A stretch of 64,000 bases of DNA from Liolophura sinensis. Lineage: Eukaryota; Mollusca; Polyplacophora; Chitonida; Chitonidae. This document shows, piece by piece, positions 10,581-22,618 of the stretch; position 1 is the stretch's first letter, and the number at the start of each line of letters is the position of its first letter. The notes under the pieces are model-generated. The model was not told the DNA's origin. It ran no database searches and saw only the letters and a program-made list of their open reading frames with translations. The stretch spans positions 4,335,338 to 4,399,337 of the forward strand of contig NC_088302.1 of NCBI RefSeq assembly GCF_032854445.1, in the 5' to 3' direction. A program made the position numbers and the translations under genes.

Positions 10581-10941
10581 CGGCCCGGATAGCACAGTTG
10601 GTAGAGCGTCCGCTTCGGACCGGTAGATCCAGGATCAATCCTTGGTCGAGTCACACCTAAGACTTTAAAAGAGGAAGTTGTAACTTCCTCGCTTGGCGTT
10701 CAGCATGAAGGGGATAGTGCAACGACTGGTTGACCCGTATCAGTATAATGGCTCGGGCGGGGCGGCTTACTTGCCTTCGGTAAGTCGTCTCAGTGATGCA
10801 GCACTAAATAAAAGAGCGTGGAAATCCGTCCTGCAACAAGGAGGCACATTACAGGTGCATGCACCCCAATGATTCCTTCGTCGTCATATGACTGAAAAAA
10901 TTGTTGAGTACGACGTTAAACCCAAGCACTCACTCACTCAC
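10581..10941 (+). mobile_element. Full-length tRNA-derived SINE with ACTC tail
   Basis: The head 'agcacagttggtagagcg' (A box) and 'ggatcaatcc' (B-box-like) are tRNA-derived. The body has 'gaggaagttgtaacttcctc' (itself an inverted repeat) and 'cttcgtcgtcatatgactg'. It ends in 'gagtacgacgttaaaccc' and an ACTC microsatellite. The 15-bp target-site duplication is exact: 10566-10580 and 10942-10956 (tcttgaaccgttgac). It inserted into the LINE remnant and is younger than it. The same family occurs at 4653-4955. Confidence 0.92.
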
Positions 10942-11499
10942 TCTTGAACCGTTGACTAAAAATTATACAATTCGCCTAAATGCTGTCCGAATCTGTAATA
11001 CTACTACCATCTGAAGCAGTGAGCTCAGATATATTTTTTCCAGCCTGCCTATGTTTTTGTAACTCCAAGAACTACTTCATATTACCACCACTTTCGTGTA
11101 CCCAAAGTGCTCTACTCCTAAGTAAAGCACCATTACAAACAATCTGCTCAAAATCGGCCAATTTATTTTGTAATAATAAGGCTTGCATCATAGCCTGGTA
11201 CAATTGCAGTCCTTCGCTAATTTATTTTGCAGATCAAACAATTCATCATTTTTTTCCTGCCTCACCTTAGTACCTTACACTCTGGCTAACTGTTTTATTT
11301 TAGACTTTGTGTTATCCCACCAGACACTCCTTTTACTTTTAAACAGAGGGCACTCTAATTGATCTTCAAGTAATTGCGTAACCTTAGTGCAAAAACACCT
11401 CGTCCAACAGCAGGCTATTGTCAAAAACATGCATTCTTGGTACACGGTTAACCGTAATAAGATCTAGTCACAAATAAGCAAACTATGATCACTAAATGA

Positions 11500-12177
11500 G
11501 GTAAGGCTGTGATAAACAGATTTAACATTGGGCAGAATTCGCGCAGAAACAAAAGCAAAATTTATCCTGCTCTGTCTAAAATCTCCAGTCTTCGCCACGT
11601 AAAACTACATTTTTCCGGATTTCTCATTCTCCAGACATCTCTCAAATTACAATCATCTATTGGGTCTACCAAAACTTGCCGGTCTGTTACCATAACCTTA
11701 GTAGCCCTATCCATACACGATAAAACAGTTTTAAAAATCCCTAACAATGATTGTATTGTTCTGTGATAAGTAATTACGTAAGTTTTGAAAAAACAAAACT
11801 TTTTCAGCAATTCCATTTGGGGCATCAACATTTATAACATCAAAGATTTCACCATGAAAATTTAAAGACAATTTTATCACTCTAAAAAAATCATCATCAT
11901 CCCTTTGAATACCAATAATCTTGTCCTCCAAAGCATTTGACACAATTATAGCCACCCCTTTATGTCCACCAGGACAATCCCTAGCATAAACATGATCATT
12001 AAATAGGACCTCGTGGTTCTGTACAAAATCATCGTCCCAGAAAGTTTCCTGCAGACAAAAAACATCACCCTTCATTCTGCTTAGGATATTACGTAACTTT
12101 TTAATCTTGGTGGCCACCTTGCAATTCAGGGACGATATAAGCACCATTATTAAATACAGGTAATAAATTATACTCAC
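11500..12177 (-). pseudogene. LINE ORF2 endonuclease remnant
   Basis: The open stretch at 11731-12177 contains KGDVFCLQETFWDDD (the QET motif of APE-type endonucleases) and VINVDAPNG. The next frame has RNPEKCSFTWRR (the TW motif). Beyond it the SDHSLLIC motif lies near 11480-11500. This order (QET, then TW, then SDH) is that of the LINE apurinic-type endonuclease that nicks target DNA. The pieces lie in different frames. Confidence 0.75.
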
Positions 12178-12185
12178 TTTGAACT

Positions 12186-13200
12186 TTAGTACACGGTGTA
12201 GATCTTGCCCTTGTCAGGTTTGGGACCGGGATGTAACGTCTCCTCCCGGCTAATATCCTTACTCTTATCATCGTCATTTGGTGCTTTATTTGAAGACCCA
12301 CTCGCGTCCATTTTAATTTCCGAATCCCCCCCCCCCCCCTTCCCACCATCTCCACTATTTTCTGACAGTCTTTTGTCCCTCTTCGACACAACAACTTGAC
12401 ACCCGTCCCCCTCTCCAGGGTTAGTCTGGGTGGGCTTGGCACTTTCGCCAGCAGTCTGTGTTGTTTCCTCACCCGTCTCCCTTTCCATGCTCACACCGTC
12501 ATTGATGTCCCCTACAGTCGTTGTTTGCTCCGTGTTGTTTTCCCGCTGGAAAATCCTGTGACATCTGAAGTCCGGACAGTGTTCGCACAAATGGTCACCA
12601 GACAGACACAATGAACACACTTTGATTTCGTTATTATGCACAACTTTAAAATATTCGTAATCATTGTCCGTTCGGAACTTCAGGGCATACGATAATGACT
12701 TCAATTCCAGGGGAAACAAAACCCTGAAATACCTAGTTCCATCCGCCACGCTTGTCCCTTTGTAAAATCGCTTCCTTATGTCAGAAATAAGATCTAAACC
12801 GAGTTCACTCAGTTTATCATGAATGGCACGGTCCTCAGTATAACTGGGCAAATGCATGAAAGACACCACAGGAGCTCTTCTTGTAAGTTCTGTACACACA
12901 CAGTCCTTTGGTAATACCATTCTTAAAAATGTCACAAACTTTGTGGTCACAAACCGTGATTTCATGTTCCTCATTTCCTTTCAGTACACAAGGAAAAATG
13001 GTGTTGAGACCACAGAATGACTCTACTTCACAAATCACCTTCTCCACAGAAATCACCTCAATATCCAGGACTCCCACCCGCAAACTCAAGTCCCTCTGGT
13101 GTATCCTCTGCCAACGAGAAACATTACATCCCTGTCGGCTTTGAAATGATAAGGCCATGGCCAACACAGCCAGACCCCACAATAGCCTCAACAACAACAC
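12186..13200 (-). pseudogene. LINE ORF1 (gag-like, one zinc knuckle), broken
   Basis: Two overlapping minus-strand frames (12835-13200 and 12186-12974) together cover an ORF1-type protein. The larger, 262-residue frame has a CX2CX4HX4C knuckle (CSLCLSGDHLCEHC) at about residues 121-134. A hydrophilic C-terminus rich in T, G, D and K follows. The upstream frame carries SRFVTT-like sequence in another register, so a frameshift separates N- and C-terminal parts. ORF1 proteins of this group bind the element's RNA; that is family knowledge. Confidence 0.65.
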
Positions 13201-13267
13201 CTATAGGTCAAGTACAGCTCCGAAAAGCACGTCCTTCCTGCTCCGCTCCCGAAGCCAGAGTCTCTAA

Positions 13268-13292
13268 ATTCTAACCACTACACCACATGGGA
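13268..13292 (-). pseudogene. tRNA-Glu 5' half
   Basis: The minus strand reads TCCCATGTGGTGTAGTGGTT and continues as in the D arm of the array tRNA. Homology is lost before the anticodon arm. Confidence 0.7.
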
Positions 13293-13545
13293 TTGCCATT
13301 TAAAGACAAATTTTGCAAAATTACCAAACATTGTAACAAAAAGAAAACATTTGTTCTCATGCCCTTCGATTTAAAAAATTGCCATTCTGCATTTAATACT
13401 AACCTGTAGGTCTACCTCATTGCCGTCGAGCCCAATGGCTTTGACTACCCCAAAATCGCTTTAGTTTCTTGGCATATACATAAACAGTGTCTTCAACTCA
13501 TAAATATCGAAATCTACAATTTGCATTCCAAAAGGTCGTCCATTT

Positions 13546-13606
13546 GTCCGTGAATCGGGGCTGCCTGGGGGAAAACCAGGAATCCTAACCACTAGACCAC
13601 ATCGGA
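13546..13606 (-). pseudogene. tRNA-Glu pseudogene, T arm damaged
   Basis: The D and anticodon arms are recognisable, but the acceptor 3' strand and part of the T arm are missing. The anticodon loop is altered ('ggggaaaacc' on the plus strand). Confidence 0.8.
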
Positions 13607-13666
13607 CAGCCGTTTAAACATGAGAAATTAGCGCAATGTCCCTACAAAGTGAATCACTGCGACAGA

Positions 13667-13813
13667 TTTTTTTTTTTTTTTTTTTTTTTTTTGATTGGTG
13701 TTTTACGCCGTACTCAAGAATATTTCACTTATGCGACGGCGGCCAGCATTATGGTGGGTGGAAACCGGGCAGAGCCCGGCGGAAACCCACGACCATCCGC
13801 AGGTTGCTGGCAT
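13667..13813 (-). mobile_element. 5'-truncated SINE inserted in an array unit
   Basis: A run of 26 T (13667-13692) is the tail. The minus-strand body ends 'gagtacggcgtaaaacacc', and the head with the tRNA part is missing. A 9-bp target-site duplication, tgcgacaga, lies at 13658-13666 and 13814-13822. The T/A tract is a feature the sister copy at 1650-1883 lacks. Confidence 0.88.
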
Positions 13814-14083
13814 TGCGACAGAACAATGGGTTCAAACTGTTTGGTAGATGACACTTCAAAAAAAGTTCAACTGGTGGCAGCCTTTCTCACCATATACCTT
13901 CTCTATGCAAATGATAAACGTAGGAGACACACAAACAAACAATAAAAATTAACAAGAACGCCTTGCCTCTTCAATTAATAAACTGTAAAGTCTACAACAT
14001 GCATTTCAAACGGTCGTCCATTTGTCCGCTATGTCGTAGGAGAATGTTACAAAATCACTCAAATTGTAACAAGAAAACTGTGG

Positions 14084-14155
14084 ATCCCATGCCGGGAATC
14101 GAACCCGTCCCGCCTGGGTGAAAGCCAGGAATCCTAACCACTAGACCACATGGGA
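14084..14155 (-). tRNA. tRNA-Glu(UUC), variant
   Basis: All arms and the UUC anticodon are present. The T stem carries changes (plus strand 'cccgtcccgcc') and the discriminator position is altered (tggatccc), so no CCA follows. Function is doubtful. Confidence 0.6.
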
Positions 14156-15488
14156 TTTTTACACAAAGATGAGAAATTAGCGTAATGTCACTGCAAAGCA
14201 AATCACAGCGAAAGAGCAATGGGTTCACCCTGTTTGGTAGATGACGACGCTTCGCTTATAAAAAGGTTTAACTGGTGGCAACCTTTCTCACCATATACCC
14301 TCTCTGTGCAAGTGAAAAACGAAGGAGACACACAAACACACAGTAAAGAATAACAAGGACGCCTTGCATGTCTGCTATACACTTGTGGAAAATTTCATCC
14401 GTTATTTCAGCAAGATCATAGACCAGACAATTCTTTTCAAAGTGCATCAAAAAATATCCAAGTTTGTTACGACACTCAAAAGGAATGCCTTTTAATTTTT
14501 AAAAAATTGCCACACTGAATTTAATACTCATCGTTGCGTCTGCTTTATACCTGTGGAAGTTTAATCAGTTATTTCAGCAAGATCAGAGGTCAGACAATTC
14601 TTTTCAAAGTGCATCAAAAAATATGCAGGTTTGTTACGACACTCAAAAAGAATGGCTTTCGATTTTAAACATTGCCACATGGCATTTAATACTCACCTGT
14701 GGGTGTGCCTCATTACCGTCGAGCCCAGTGCTTTTGACTACCCCCAGATGGCTGCAGTTTCTTGACCTATTAATCAATCGTGTCTTCGATTAATAAACTG
14801 TAAAGTCTACAACTTGCAATTCAAACGGTAGATGACGACGCTTCGCTTGTAAAAAGGTTTAACTGGTGGCAACCTTTCTCACCATATACCTTCTCTGTGC
14901 AAATAAAAAACGAAGGAGACACACAAACACACAGTAAAGAATAACAAGGACGCTTTGCATGTCTGCTATACAATTGTTGAAAATTTCATCCGTTGTTTCA
15001 GCAAGATCATAGGTCAGACAATTTCTTTCAAAGTGCATCAAAACATATCCAGGTTTGTTACGACACTCAAAACGACTGATTTTTGATTTTTGAAAAATTG
15101 CCACACTGAATTTAATACTCATCGTTGCGTCTGCTTTATACCTGTGGAAGTTTGATCAGTTATTTCAGCAAGATCATAGGTCAGACAATTCTTTTCAAAG
15201 TGCATCAAAAATATGCAGGTCTGTTACGACACTCAAAAAGAATGGCTTTCGATTTTAAACTTTGTCATACCCCATTTAATACTCACCTGTGGGTGTGCCT
15301 CATTACCGTCGAGCCCAGTGCTTTTGACTACCCCCAGATGGCTGAAGGTTCTTGACCTATTAATCAATCGTGTCTTCAATTAATAAACTGTAAAGTCTAC
15401 AACTTGCAATTCAAACGGTCGTTCATTTGTCCGCTATGTCGTAGGAGAAAGTTACAAAATCACTCAAATTGTAACAAGGAAACTGTGG

Positions 15489-15560
15489 TTCCCATGCCTT
15501 GAATCGAACCAGGGCCGCCTAGGTGAAAGCCAGGAATCCTAACCACTAGACCACATGGGA
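15489..15560 (-). tRNA. tRNA-Glu(UUC), variant
   Basis: It is 72 nt with a UUC anticodon. Changes in the T stem leave one mismatch, and one G-U pair appears in the anticodon stem. It is identical to the copy at 20334. Confidence 0.65.
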
Positions 15561-16300
15561 TTTCTACGATAATGAGAAATTAGCGAAGTGTCACTGCAAA
15601 GCAAATCACAGGGAAAGAGCAATGGGTTCACCCTGTTTGGTAGATGACGACTCTTCGCTTGTAAAAAGGTTTAACTGGTGGCAACCTTTCTCACCATATA
15701 CCTTCTCTGTGCAAATGAAAAACGAAGGAGACACACAAACACACAGTAAAGAATAACAAGGACGCCTTGCATGTCTGCTATACACTTGTTGAAAATTTCA
15801 TCCGTTTTTTCAGCAAGATCATAGGTCAGACAATTCATTTCAAAGTGCATCAAAACATATCCAGGTTTATTACGACACTAAAAAAGAATGCATTTTAATT
15901 TTTGAAAAATTGCCACACTGAATTTAATACTCACCGTTGCGTCTGCTTTATACCTGTGGAAGTTTGATCAGTTATTTTAGCAAGATCAGAGGTCAGACAA
16001 TTCTTTTCAAAGTGCATCAAAAAATATGCAGGTCTGTTACGACACTCAAAAAAAATGGCTTTCGATTTTAAACTTTTGTCATACCCCATTTAATACTCAC
16101 CTGTGGGTGCCTCATTACCGTCGAGACCAGTGGTTTTCACTACCCCCAGATGGCTGCAGTTTCTTTACCTATTAATCAATCGTGTCTTCAATTAATAAAC
16201 TGTGAAGTCTACAACTTGCAATTCAAACGGTCGTTCATTTGTCCGCTATGTCGTAGGAGAAAGTTACAAAATCACCGAAATTGTAACAAGAAACCTGTGG

Positions 16301-16359
16301 TTCCCATGCCGGGCCGCCTGGGTGAAAGCCAGGAATCCTAGCCACTAGACCACATGGGA
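16301..16359 (-). pseudogene. tRNA-Glu pseudogene, T arm deleted
   Basis: Thirteen bases of the T arm, including most of the B box, are missing ('atgccgggccgcctggg'). It is therefore unlikely to be transcribed or folded. It is a duplicate of 21146-21204. Confidence 0.9.
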
Positions 16360-17103
16360 GTTCTTCCCACAAATGAGAAATTAGCGTAATGTCACTGCAA
16401 GGCAAATCACAGCGAAAGAACAATGGGTTCACCATGTTTGGTAGATGACGACGCTTGGCTTGTAAAAAGGTTTAACTGGTGGCAACCTTTCTCACCATAT
16501 ACCTTCTCTGTGCAAATGAAAAACGAAGGAGACACACAAACACACAGTAAAGAATAACAAGGACGCCTTGCATGTCTGCTATACACTTGTGGAAAATTTC
16601 ATCCGTTATTTCAGCAAGATATCATAGGTCAGACAATTTCTTTCAAAGTGCATCAAAACATATCCAGGTTTGTTACGACACTCAAAACGACTGATTTTTG
16701 ATTTTTGAAAAATTGCCACACTCAATTTAATACTCACCGTTGCGCCGCTTTATACCTGTGGAAGTTTGATCAGTTATTTCAGCAAGATCATAGGTCAGAC
16801 AATTCTTTTCAAAGTGCATCAAAAAATATGCAGGTCTGTTACGACACTCAAAAAGAATGGCTTTCGATTTTAAACTTTGTCATACCCCATTTAACACTCA
16901 CCTGTGGGTGTGCCTCATTACCGTCGAGACCAGTGCTTTTGACCACCCCCAGATGGCTGCAGTTTCTTGACCTATTTATCAATCGTGTCTTCAATTAATA
17001 AACTGTAAAGTCTACAACTTGCAATTCAAACGGTCGTTCATTTGTCCGCTATGTCGTAGGAGAATGTTACAAAATCACTGAAATTCTAACAAGAAAACTG
17101 TGG

Positions 17104-17175
17104 TTCACATGCCGGAAATCGAACCAGGTCCGCCTTGGTGAAAGCCAGGAATCCTAACCACTAGACCACATGGGA
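17104..17175 (-). tRNA. tRNA-Glu(UUC), variant
   Basis: Full length with a UUC anticodon, but with several substitutions in the acceptor (ttcacat), T arm and anticodon stem. Probably decaying. Confidence 0.5.
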
Positions 17176-18307
17176 TTTCTTCACAAAATGAGAAATTAGC
17201 GTGATGTCACTGCAAAGCAAATCACAGCGAAAGAGCAATGGGTTCACCCTGTTTGGTAGATGACGACGCTTCGCTTATAAAAAGATTTACCTAGTGGCAA
17301 CCTTTCTCACCATATACCTTCTCTGTGCAAATGAAAAACGAAGGAAACACACAAAAACACAGTAAAGAATAACAAGGACGCCTTGAATGTCTGCTATACA
17401 CTTAATACTCACTTTTGGGTGTGCCTCATTACCGTCGAGACCAGTCCTTTTGACTACCCCCAGATGGCTGCAGTTTCTTGACCTATTAATCAATCGTGTC
17501 TTCAATTAATAAACTGTAAAGTCTATAACTTGCAATTCAAACGGTCGTTCATTTTTCTCCTATGTCGTAGGAGAAAGTTACAAAATCACTGAAATTGTAA
17601 CAAGAAAACTGTGGTTCCCTCGAGACCAGTGCTTTTGCCGGATGACTAGATGACGACGCTTCGCTTATAAAAAGGTTTAACTGGTGGCAACCTTTCTCAC
17701 CATATACCTTCTCTGTGCAAATGAAAAACGAAGGAGACTCACAAACACACAGTAAAGAATAACAAGGACGCCTTGCATGTCTGCTATACACTTGTGGAAA
17801 ATTTCATCCGTTATTTCAGCAAGATTATACGTCAGACAATTTCTTTCAAAGTGCATCAAAACATATCCAGGTTTGTTACGACACTCAAAACGACTGATTT
17901 TTGATTTTTGAAAAATTGCCACACTGAATTTAATACTCATCGTTGCGTCTGCTATATACCTGTGGAAGTTTGATCAGTTATTTCAGCAAGATCATAGGTC
18001 AGACAATTCTTTTCAAAGTGCATCTAAAAATATGCAGGTCTGTTACGACACTCAAAAAAAATGGCTTTTGATTTTAAACTTTGTCATACCCCATTTAATA
18101 CTCACCTGTGGGTGTGCCTCATTACCGTCGAGACCAGTGGTTTTGACTACCCCCAGATGGCTGCAGTTTCTTGACCTATTAATCAATCGTGTCTTCAATT
18201 AATAAACTGTAAAGTCTACAACTTGCAATTCAAACGGTCGTCCATTTGTCCGCTATGTCGTAGGAGAAAGTTACAAAATCACTTAAATTGTAACAAGAAA
18301 GCTGTGG

Positions 18308-18379
18308 GTCCCATGCCGGGAATCGAACACGGGCCGCCTGGGTGAAAGCCAGGAATCCTAACCACTAGACCACATGGGA
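18308..18379 (-). tRNA. tRNA-Glu(UUC), variant
   Basis: One T-stem change ('cgaacacggg') and an altered discriminator base. The anticodon and D arms are intact. Confidence 0.6.
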
Positions 18380-18941
18380 TTTTTACACAAAGATGAGAAA
18401 TTAGCGTAATGTCACTGCAAAGCAAATCACAGCGAAAGAGCAATGGGTTCACCCTGTTTGCTTCGCTTGTAAAAAGGTTTAACTGGTGGCAACCTTTCTC
18501 ACCATATACCTTCTCTGTGCAAATGAAAAACGAAGGAGACACACAAAAACACAGTAAAGAATAACAAGGACGCCTTGCATGTCTGCTATACACTTGTGGA
18601 AAATTTCATCCGTTATTTCAGCAAGATCATAGGTCAGACAATTCTTTTCAAAGTGCATCAAAAATATGCAGGTCTGTTACGACACTCAAAAAGAATGGCT
18701 TTCAATTTTAAACATTGCCATACCCCATTTAATAATCACTTTTGGGTGTGCCTCATTACCGTCGAGACCAGTGCTTTCGACTACCCCCAGATGGCTGCAG
18801 TTTCTTGACCTATTAATCAATCGTGTCTTCAATTAATAAACTGTAAAGTCTACAAATTGCATTTCAAACGGTCGTTCATTTGTCCGCTATATCGTAGGAG
18901 AAAGTTACAAAATCACTCAAATTGTACCAAGAAAACTGTAA

Positions 18942-19013
18942 TTGCCATGCCGGGAATCGAACCCGGGTCGATTGGATGAAAGCCAGGAATCCTAACCATT
19001 AGACTACATGGAA
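18942..19013 (-). pseudogene. tRNA-Glu pseudogene
   Basis: Substitutions occur in both acceptor strands, in the anticodon stem (plus strand 'attggatgaaagcc') and in the D arm. The CCA is lost. Confidence 0.75.
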
Positions 19014-20333
19014 TTTTTTCACAAAAATGAGAAATTAACGTAATGTCACTGCAAAGCAAATCACAGCGAAAGAGCAATGGGTTCACCCTGTTTGCTTCGC
19101 TTGTAAAAAGGTTTAACTGGTGGCAACCTTTCTCACCATATACCTTCTCTGTGCAAATGAAAAACGAAGGAGACTCACAAACACACAGTAAAGAATAACA
19201 AGGACGCCTTGCATGTCTGCTATACACTTGTGGAAAATTTCATAAGTTATTTCAGCAAGATCATAGGTCAGACAATTCTGTTCAAAGTGCATCAAAAAAT
19301 ATCCAAGTTTGTTACGACACTCAAAAGGAATGCATTTTAATTTTTAAAAAATTGCCACACTGAATTTAATACTCATCGTTGCGTCTGCTTTATACCTGTG
19401 GAAGTTTAATCAGTTATTTCAGCAAGATCAGAGGTCAGACAATTCTTTTCAAAGTGCATCAAAAAATATGCAGGTTTGTTACGACACTCAAAAAGAATGG
19501 CTTTCGATTTTAAACATTGCCACATGGCATTTAATACTCACCTGTGGGTGTGCCTCATTACCGTCGAGCCCAGTGCTTTTGACTACCCCCAGATGGCTGC
19601 AGTTTCTTGACCTATTAATCAATCGTGTCTTCGATTAATAAACTGTAAAGTCTACAACTTGCAATTCAAACGGTAGATGACGACGCTTCGCTTGTAAAAA
19701 GGTTTAACTGGTGGCAACCTTTCTCACCATATACCTTCTCTGTGCAAATGAAAAACGAAGGAGACACACAAACACACAGTAAAGAATAACAAGGACGCTT
19801 TGCATGTCTGCTATACAATTGTTGAAAATTTCATCCGTTGTTTCAGCAAGATCATAGGTCAGACAATTTCTTTCAAAGTGCATCAAAACATATCCAGGTT
19901 TGTTACGACACTCAAAACGACTGATTTTTGATTTTTGAAAAATTGCCACACTGAATTTAATACTCATCGTTGCGTCTGCTTTATACCTGTGGAAGTTTGA
20001 TCAGTTATTTCAGCAAGATCATAGGTCAGACAATTCTTTTCAAAGTGCATCAAAAATATGCAGGTCTGTTACGACACTCAAAAAGAATGGCTTTCGATTT
20101 TAAACTTTGTCATACCCCATTTAATACTCACCTGTGGGTGTGCCTCATTACCGTCGAGCCCAGTGCTTTTGACTACCCCCAGATGGCTGAAGTTTCTTGA
20201 CCTATTAATCAATCGTGTCTTCAATTAATAAACTGTAAAGTCTACAACTTGCAATTCAAACGGTCGTTCATTTGTCCGCTATGTCGTAGGAGAAAGTTAC
20301 AAAATCACTCAAATTGTAACAAGGAAACTGTGG

Positions 20334-20405
20334 TTCCCATGCCTTGAATCGAACCAGGGCCGCCTAGGTGAAAGCCAGGAATCCTAACCACTAGACCACA
20401 TGGGA
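20334..20405 (-). tRNA. tRNA-Glu(UUC), variant
   Basis: Same variant as 15489-15560, carried along in the 4845-bp block duplication. Confidence 0.65.
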
Positions 20406-21145
20406 TTTCTACGATAATGAGAAATTAGCGAAGTGTCACTGCAAAGCAAATCACAGGGAAAGAGCAATGGGTTCACCCTGTTTGGTAGATGACGACTCTT
20501 CGCTTGTAAAAAGGTTTAACTGGTGGCAACCTTTCTCACCATATACCTTCTCTGTGCAAATGAAAAACGAAGGAGACACACAAACACACAGTAAAGAATA
20601 ACAAGGACGCCTTGCATGTCTGCTATACACTTGTTGAAAATTTCATCCGTTTTTTCAGCAAGATCATAGGTCAGACAATTCATTTCAAAGTGCATCAAAA
20701 CATATCCAGGTTTATTACGACACTAAAAAAGAATGCATTTTAATTTTTGAAAAATTGCCACACTGAATTTAATACTCACCGTTGCGTCTGCTTTATACCT
20801 GTGGAAGTTTGATCAGTTATTTTAGCAAGATCAGAGGTCAGACAATTCTTTTCAAAGTGCATCAAAAAATATGCAGGTCTGTTACGACACTCAAAAAAAA
20901 TGGCTTTCGATTTTAAACTTTTGTCATACCCCATTTAATACTCACCTGTGGGTGCCTCATTACCGTCGAGACCAGTGGTTTTCACTACCCCCAGATGGCT
21001 GCAGTTTCTTTACCTATTAATCAATCGTGTCTTCAATTAATAAACTGTGAAGTCTAAAACTTGCAATTCAAACGGTCGTTCATTTGTCCGCTATGTCGTA
21101 GGAGAAAGTTACAAAATCACCGAAATTGTAACAAGAAACCTGTGG

Positions 21146-21204
21146 TTCCCATGCCGGGCCGCCTGGGTGAAAGCCAGGAATCCTAGCCACTAGACCACAT
21201 GGGA
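21146..21204 (-). pseudogene. tRNA-Glu pseudogene, T arm deleted
   Basis: Duplicate of 16301-16359 with the same 13-bp loss. Confidence 0.9.
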
Positions 21205-21951
21205 GTTCTTCCCACAAATGAGAAATTAGCGTAATGTCACTGCAAGGCAAATCACAGCGAAAGAACAATGGGTTCACCATGTTTGGTAGATGACGACGCT
21301 TCGCTTGTAAAAAGGTTTAACTGGTGGCAACCTTTTCTCACCATATACCTTCTCTGTGCAAATAAAAAACGAAGGAGACACACAAACACACAGTAAAGAA
21401 TAACAAGGACGCCTTGCATGTCTGCTATACACTTGTGGAAAATTTCATCCGTTATTTCAGCAAGATATCATAGGTCAGACAATTTCTTTCAAAGTGCATC
21501 AAAACATATCCAGGTTTGTTACGACACTCAAAACGACTGATTTTTGATTTTTGAAAAATTGCCACACTCAATTTAATACTCACCGTTGCGCCGCTTTATA
21601 CCTGTGGAAGTTTGATCAGTTATTTCAGCAAGATCATAGGTCAGACAATTCTTTTCAAAGTGCATCAAAAAATATGCAGGTCTGTTACGACACTCAAAAA
21701 GAATGGCTTTCGATTTTAAACTTTGTCATACCCCATTTTAATACTCACCTGTGGGTGTGCCTCATTACCGTCGAGCCCAGTGGTTTTGACTACCCCCAGA
21801 TGGTTGCAGTTTCTTGACCTATTAATCAATCGTGTCCTTCAATTAATAAACTGTAAAGTCTACAACTTGCAATTCAAACGGTCGTCCATTTGTCCGCTAT
21901 GTCGTAGGAGAAAGTTACAAAATCACTGAAATTGTAACAAGAAAACTGTGG

Positions 21952-22022
21952 TTCCCATGCCGGAATCGAACCCGGGCCGCCTGGGTGAAAGCCAGGAATC
22001 CTAACCACTAGACCACATGGGA
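21952..22022 (-). pseudogene. tRNA-Glu, one base missing in the T stem
   Basis: Canonical except that one G of the 'ccggg' tract is absent (71 nt), which unbalances the T stem. It is otherwise the best copy left of LINE copy 1. Confidence 0.6.
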
Positions 22023-22618
22023 CTTCTACACAAAAATGAGAAATTAGCGTAATGTCACTGCAAAGCAAATCACAGCGAAAGAGCAATGGGTTCACCCTGT
22101 TTTGTAAATAACATTTCGCTTGTAAAAAGGTTTAACTGGTGGCAACCTTTCTCACCGTATACCTTCTCTGTGCAAATGAAAAACGAAGGAGACACACAAA
22201 CACACAGTAAAGAATAACAAGGACGCCTTGCATGTCTGCTATACACTTGTGGAAAATTTCATCCGTTATTTCAGCATATCATAGGTCAGACAATTTCTTT
22301 CAAAGTGCATCAAAACATATCCAGGTTTGTTACGACACTCAAAAAGAATGCCTTTTAATTTTTGAAAATTGCCACACTGAATTTAATACTCACAGTTGCG
22401 TCTGCTTTATACCTGTGGAAGTTTGATCAGTTATTTTAGCAAGATCAGAGGTCAGACAATTCTTTCAAAGTGCATAAAAAAATATGCAGGTCTGTTACGA
22501 CACTCAAAAAAAATGGCTTTCGATTTGAACTTTGTCATACCCCATTTAATACTCACCTGTGTGTGTGCCTCCATTACCGTCGAGCCCAGTGGTTTTGACT
22601 ACCCCCAGATGGCTTCAC

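Larger units (their letters stand above)
9481..13262 (-). mobile_element. Old broken L1/Tx1-type LINE, third family
   Basis: Read on the minus strand it has ORF1 (12186-13200), then ORF2 with an APE-type endonuclease (about 11500-12177), a linker and the first two thirds of RT (about 9500-10490). RT ends shortly after the palm, and the thumb, zinc finger and 3' UTR are absent. A SINE sits inside it (10581-10941). It is not closely similar to LINE copies 1 and 2: its ORF1 has a single zinc knuckle and different flanking sequence. Multiple frameshifts and stops are present. The 5' end is close to a tRNA-Glu half-gene at 13268-13292, so it probably lies within the decayed array. Confidence 0.75.
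13268..13666. repeat. Scrambled edge of the tRNA-Glu array
   Basis: This is a mosaic of unit pieces in abnormal order. A tRNA-Glu 5' half (minus strand) lies at 13268-13292, followed by tRNA 3'-flank sequence (cattgtaacaaaaagaaaac). A jump leads to the end of the second subrepeat (catttaatactaacctgt), then the normal spacer 'ccgtcgagccc', 'gtgtcttcaa' and 'ggtcgtccatttgtcc'. A decayed tRNA at 13546-13606 and the start of the next leader complete it. The substitution level is higher than in units to the right. Confidence 0.8.
14240..16880. repeat. First copy of a 2.6-kb duplicated block (period 4845 bp)
   Basis: It is almost identical to 19085-21725, including rare variants: the tRNA with 'ccttgaatcgaaccaggg', the tRNA with the T-arm deletion, and the tRNA-less junction near 14830. 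The constant offset is 4845 bp (15489/20334, 16301/21146). Confidence 0.9.
19085..21725. repeat. Second copy of the 2.6-kb duplicated block
   Basis: This is the partner of 14240-16880. Differences are few. For example, at the end 'taacactcacc' in the first copy corresponds to 'taatactcacc' here, with one extra T just before. Confidence 0.9.
13823..22618. repeat. tRNA-Glu array, divergent left section
   Basis: Units here show more substitutions and rearrangements than those further right. tRNA-to-tRNA spacing is 803-812 bp where regular. tRNAs are deleted from the units near 14830 and 19675 (the spacer runs 'caaacggtagatgacgacg') and near 17620. One unit (18308 to 18942) is only 634 bp because it holds a single hybrid subrepeat. 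The unit at 17300-17410 lost most of both subrepeats. None of the tRNA copies here has the canonical sequence. Confidence 0.93.

Noticed and set aside
12186-13200. Host CCHC zinc-finger protein gene
   Set aside because: It lies directly upstream of endonuclease and RT remnants in the order of a LINE ORF1, and it is frameshifted.
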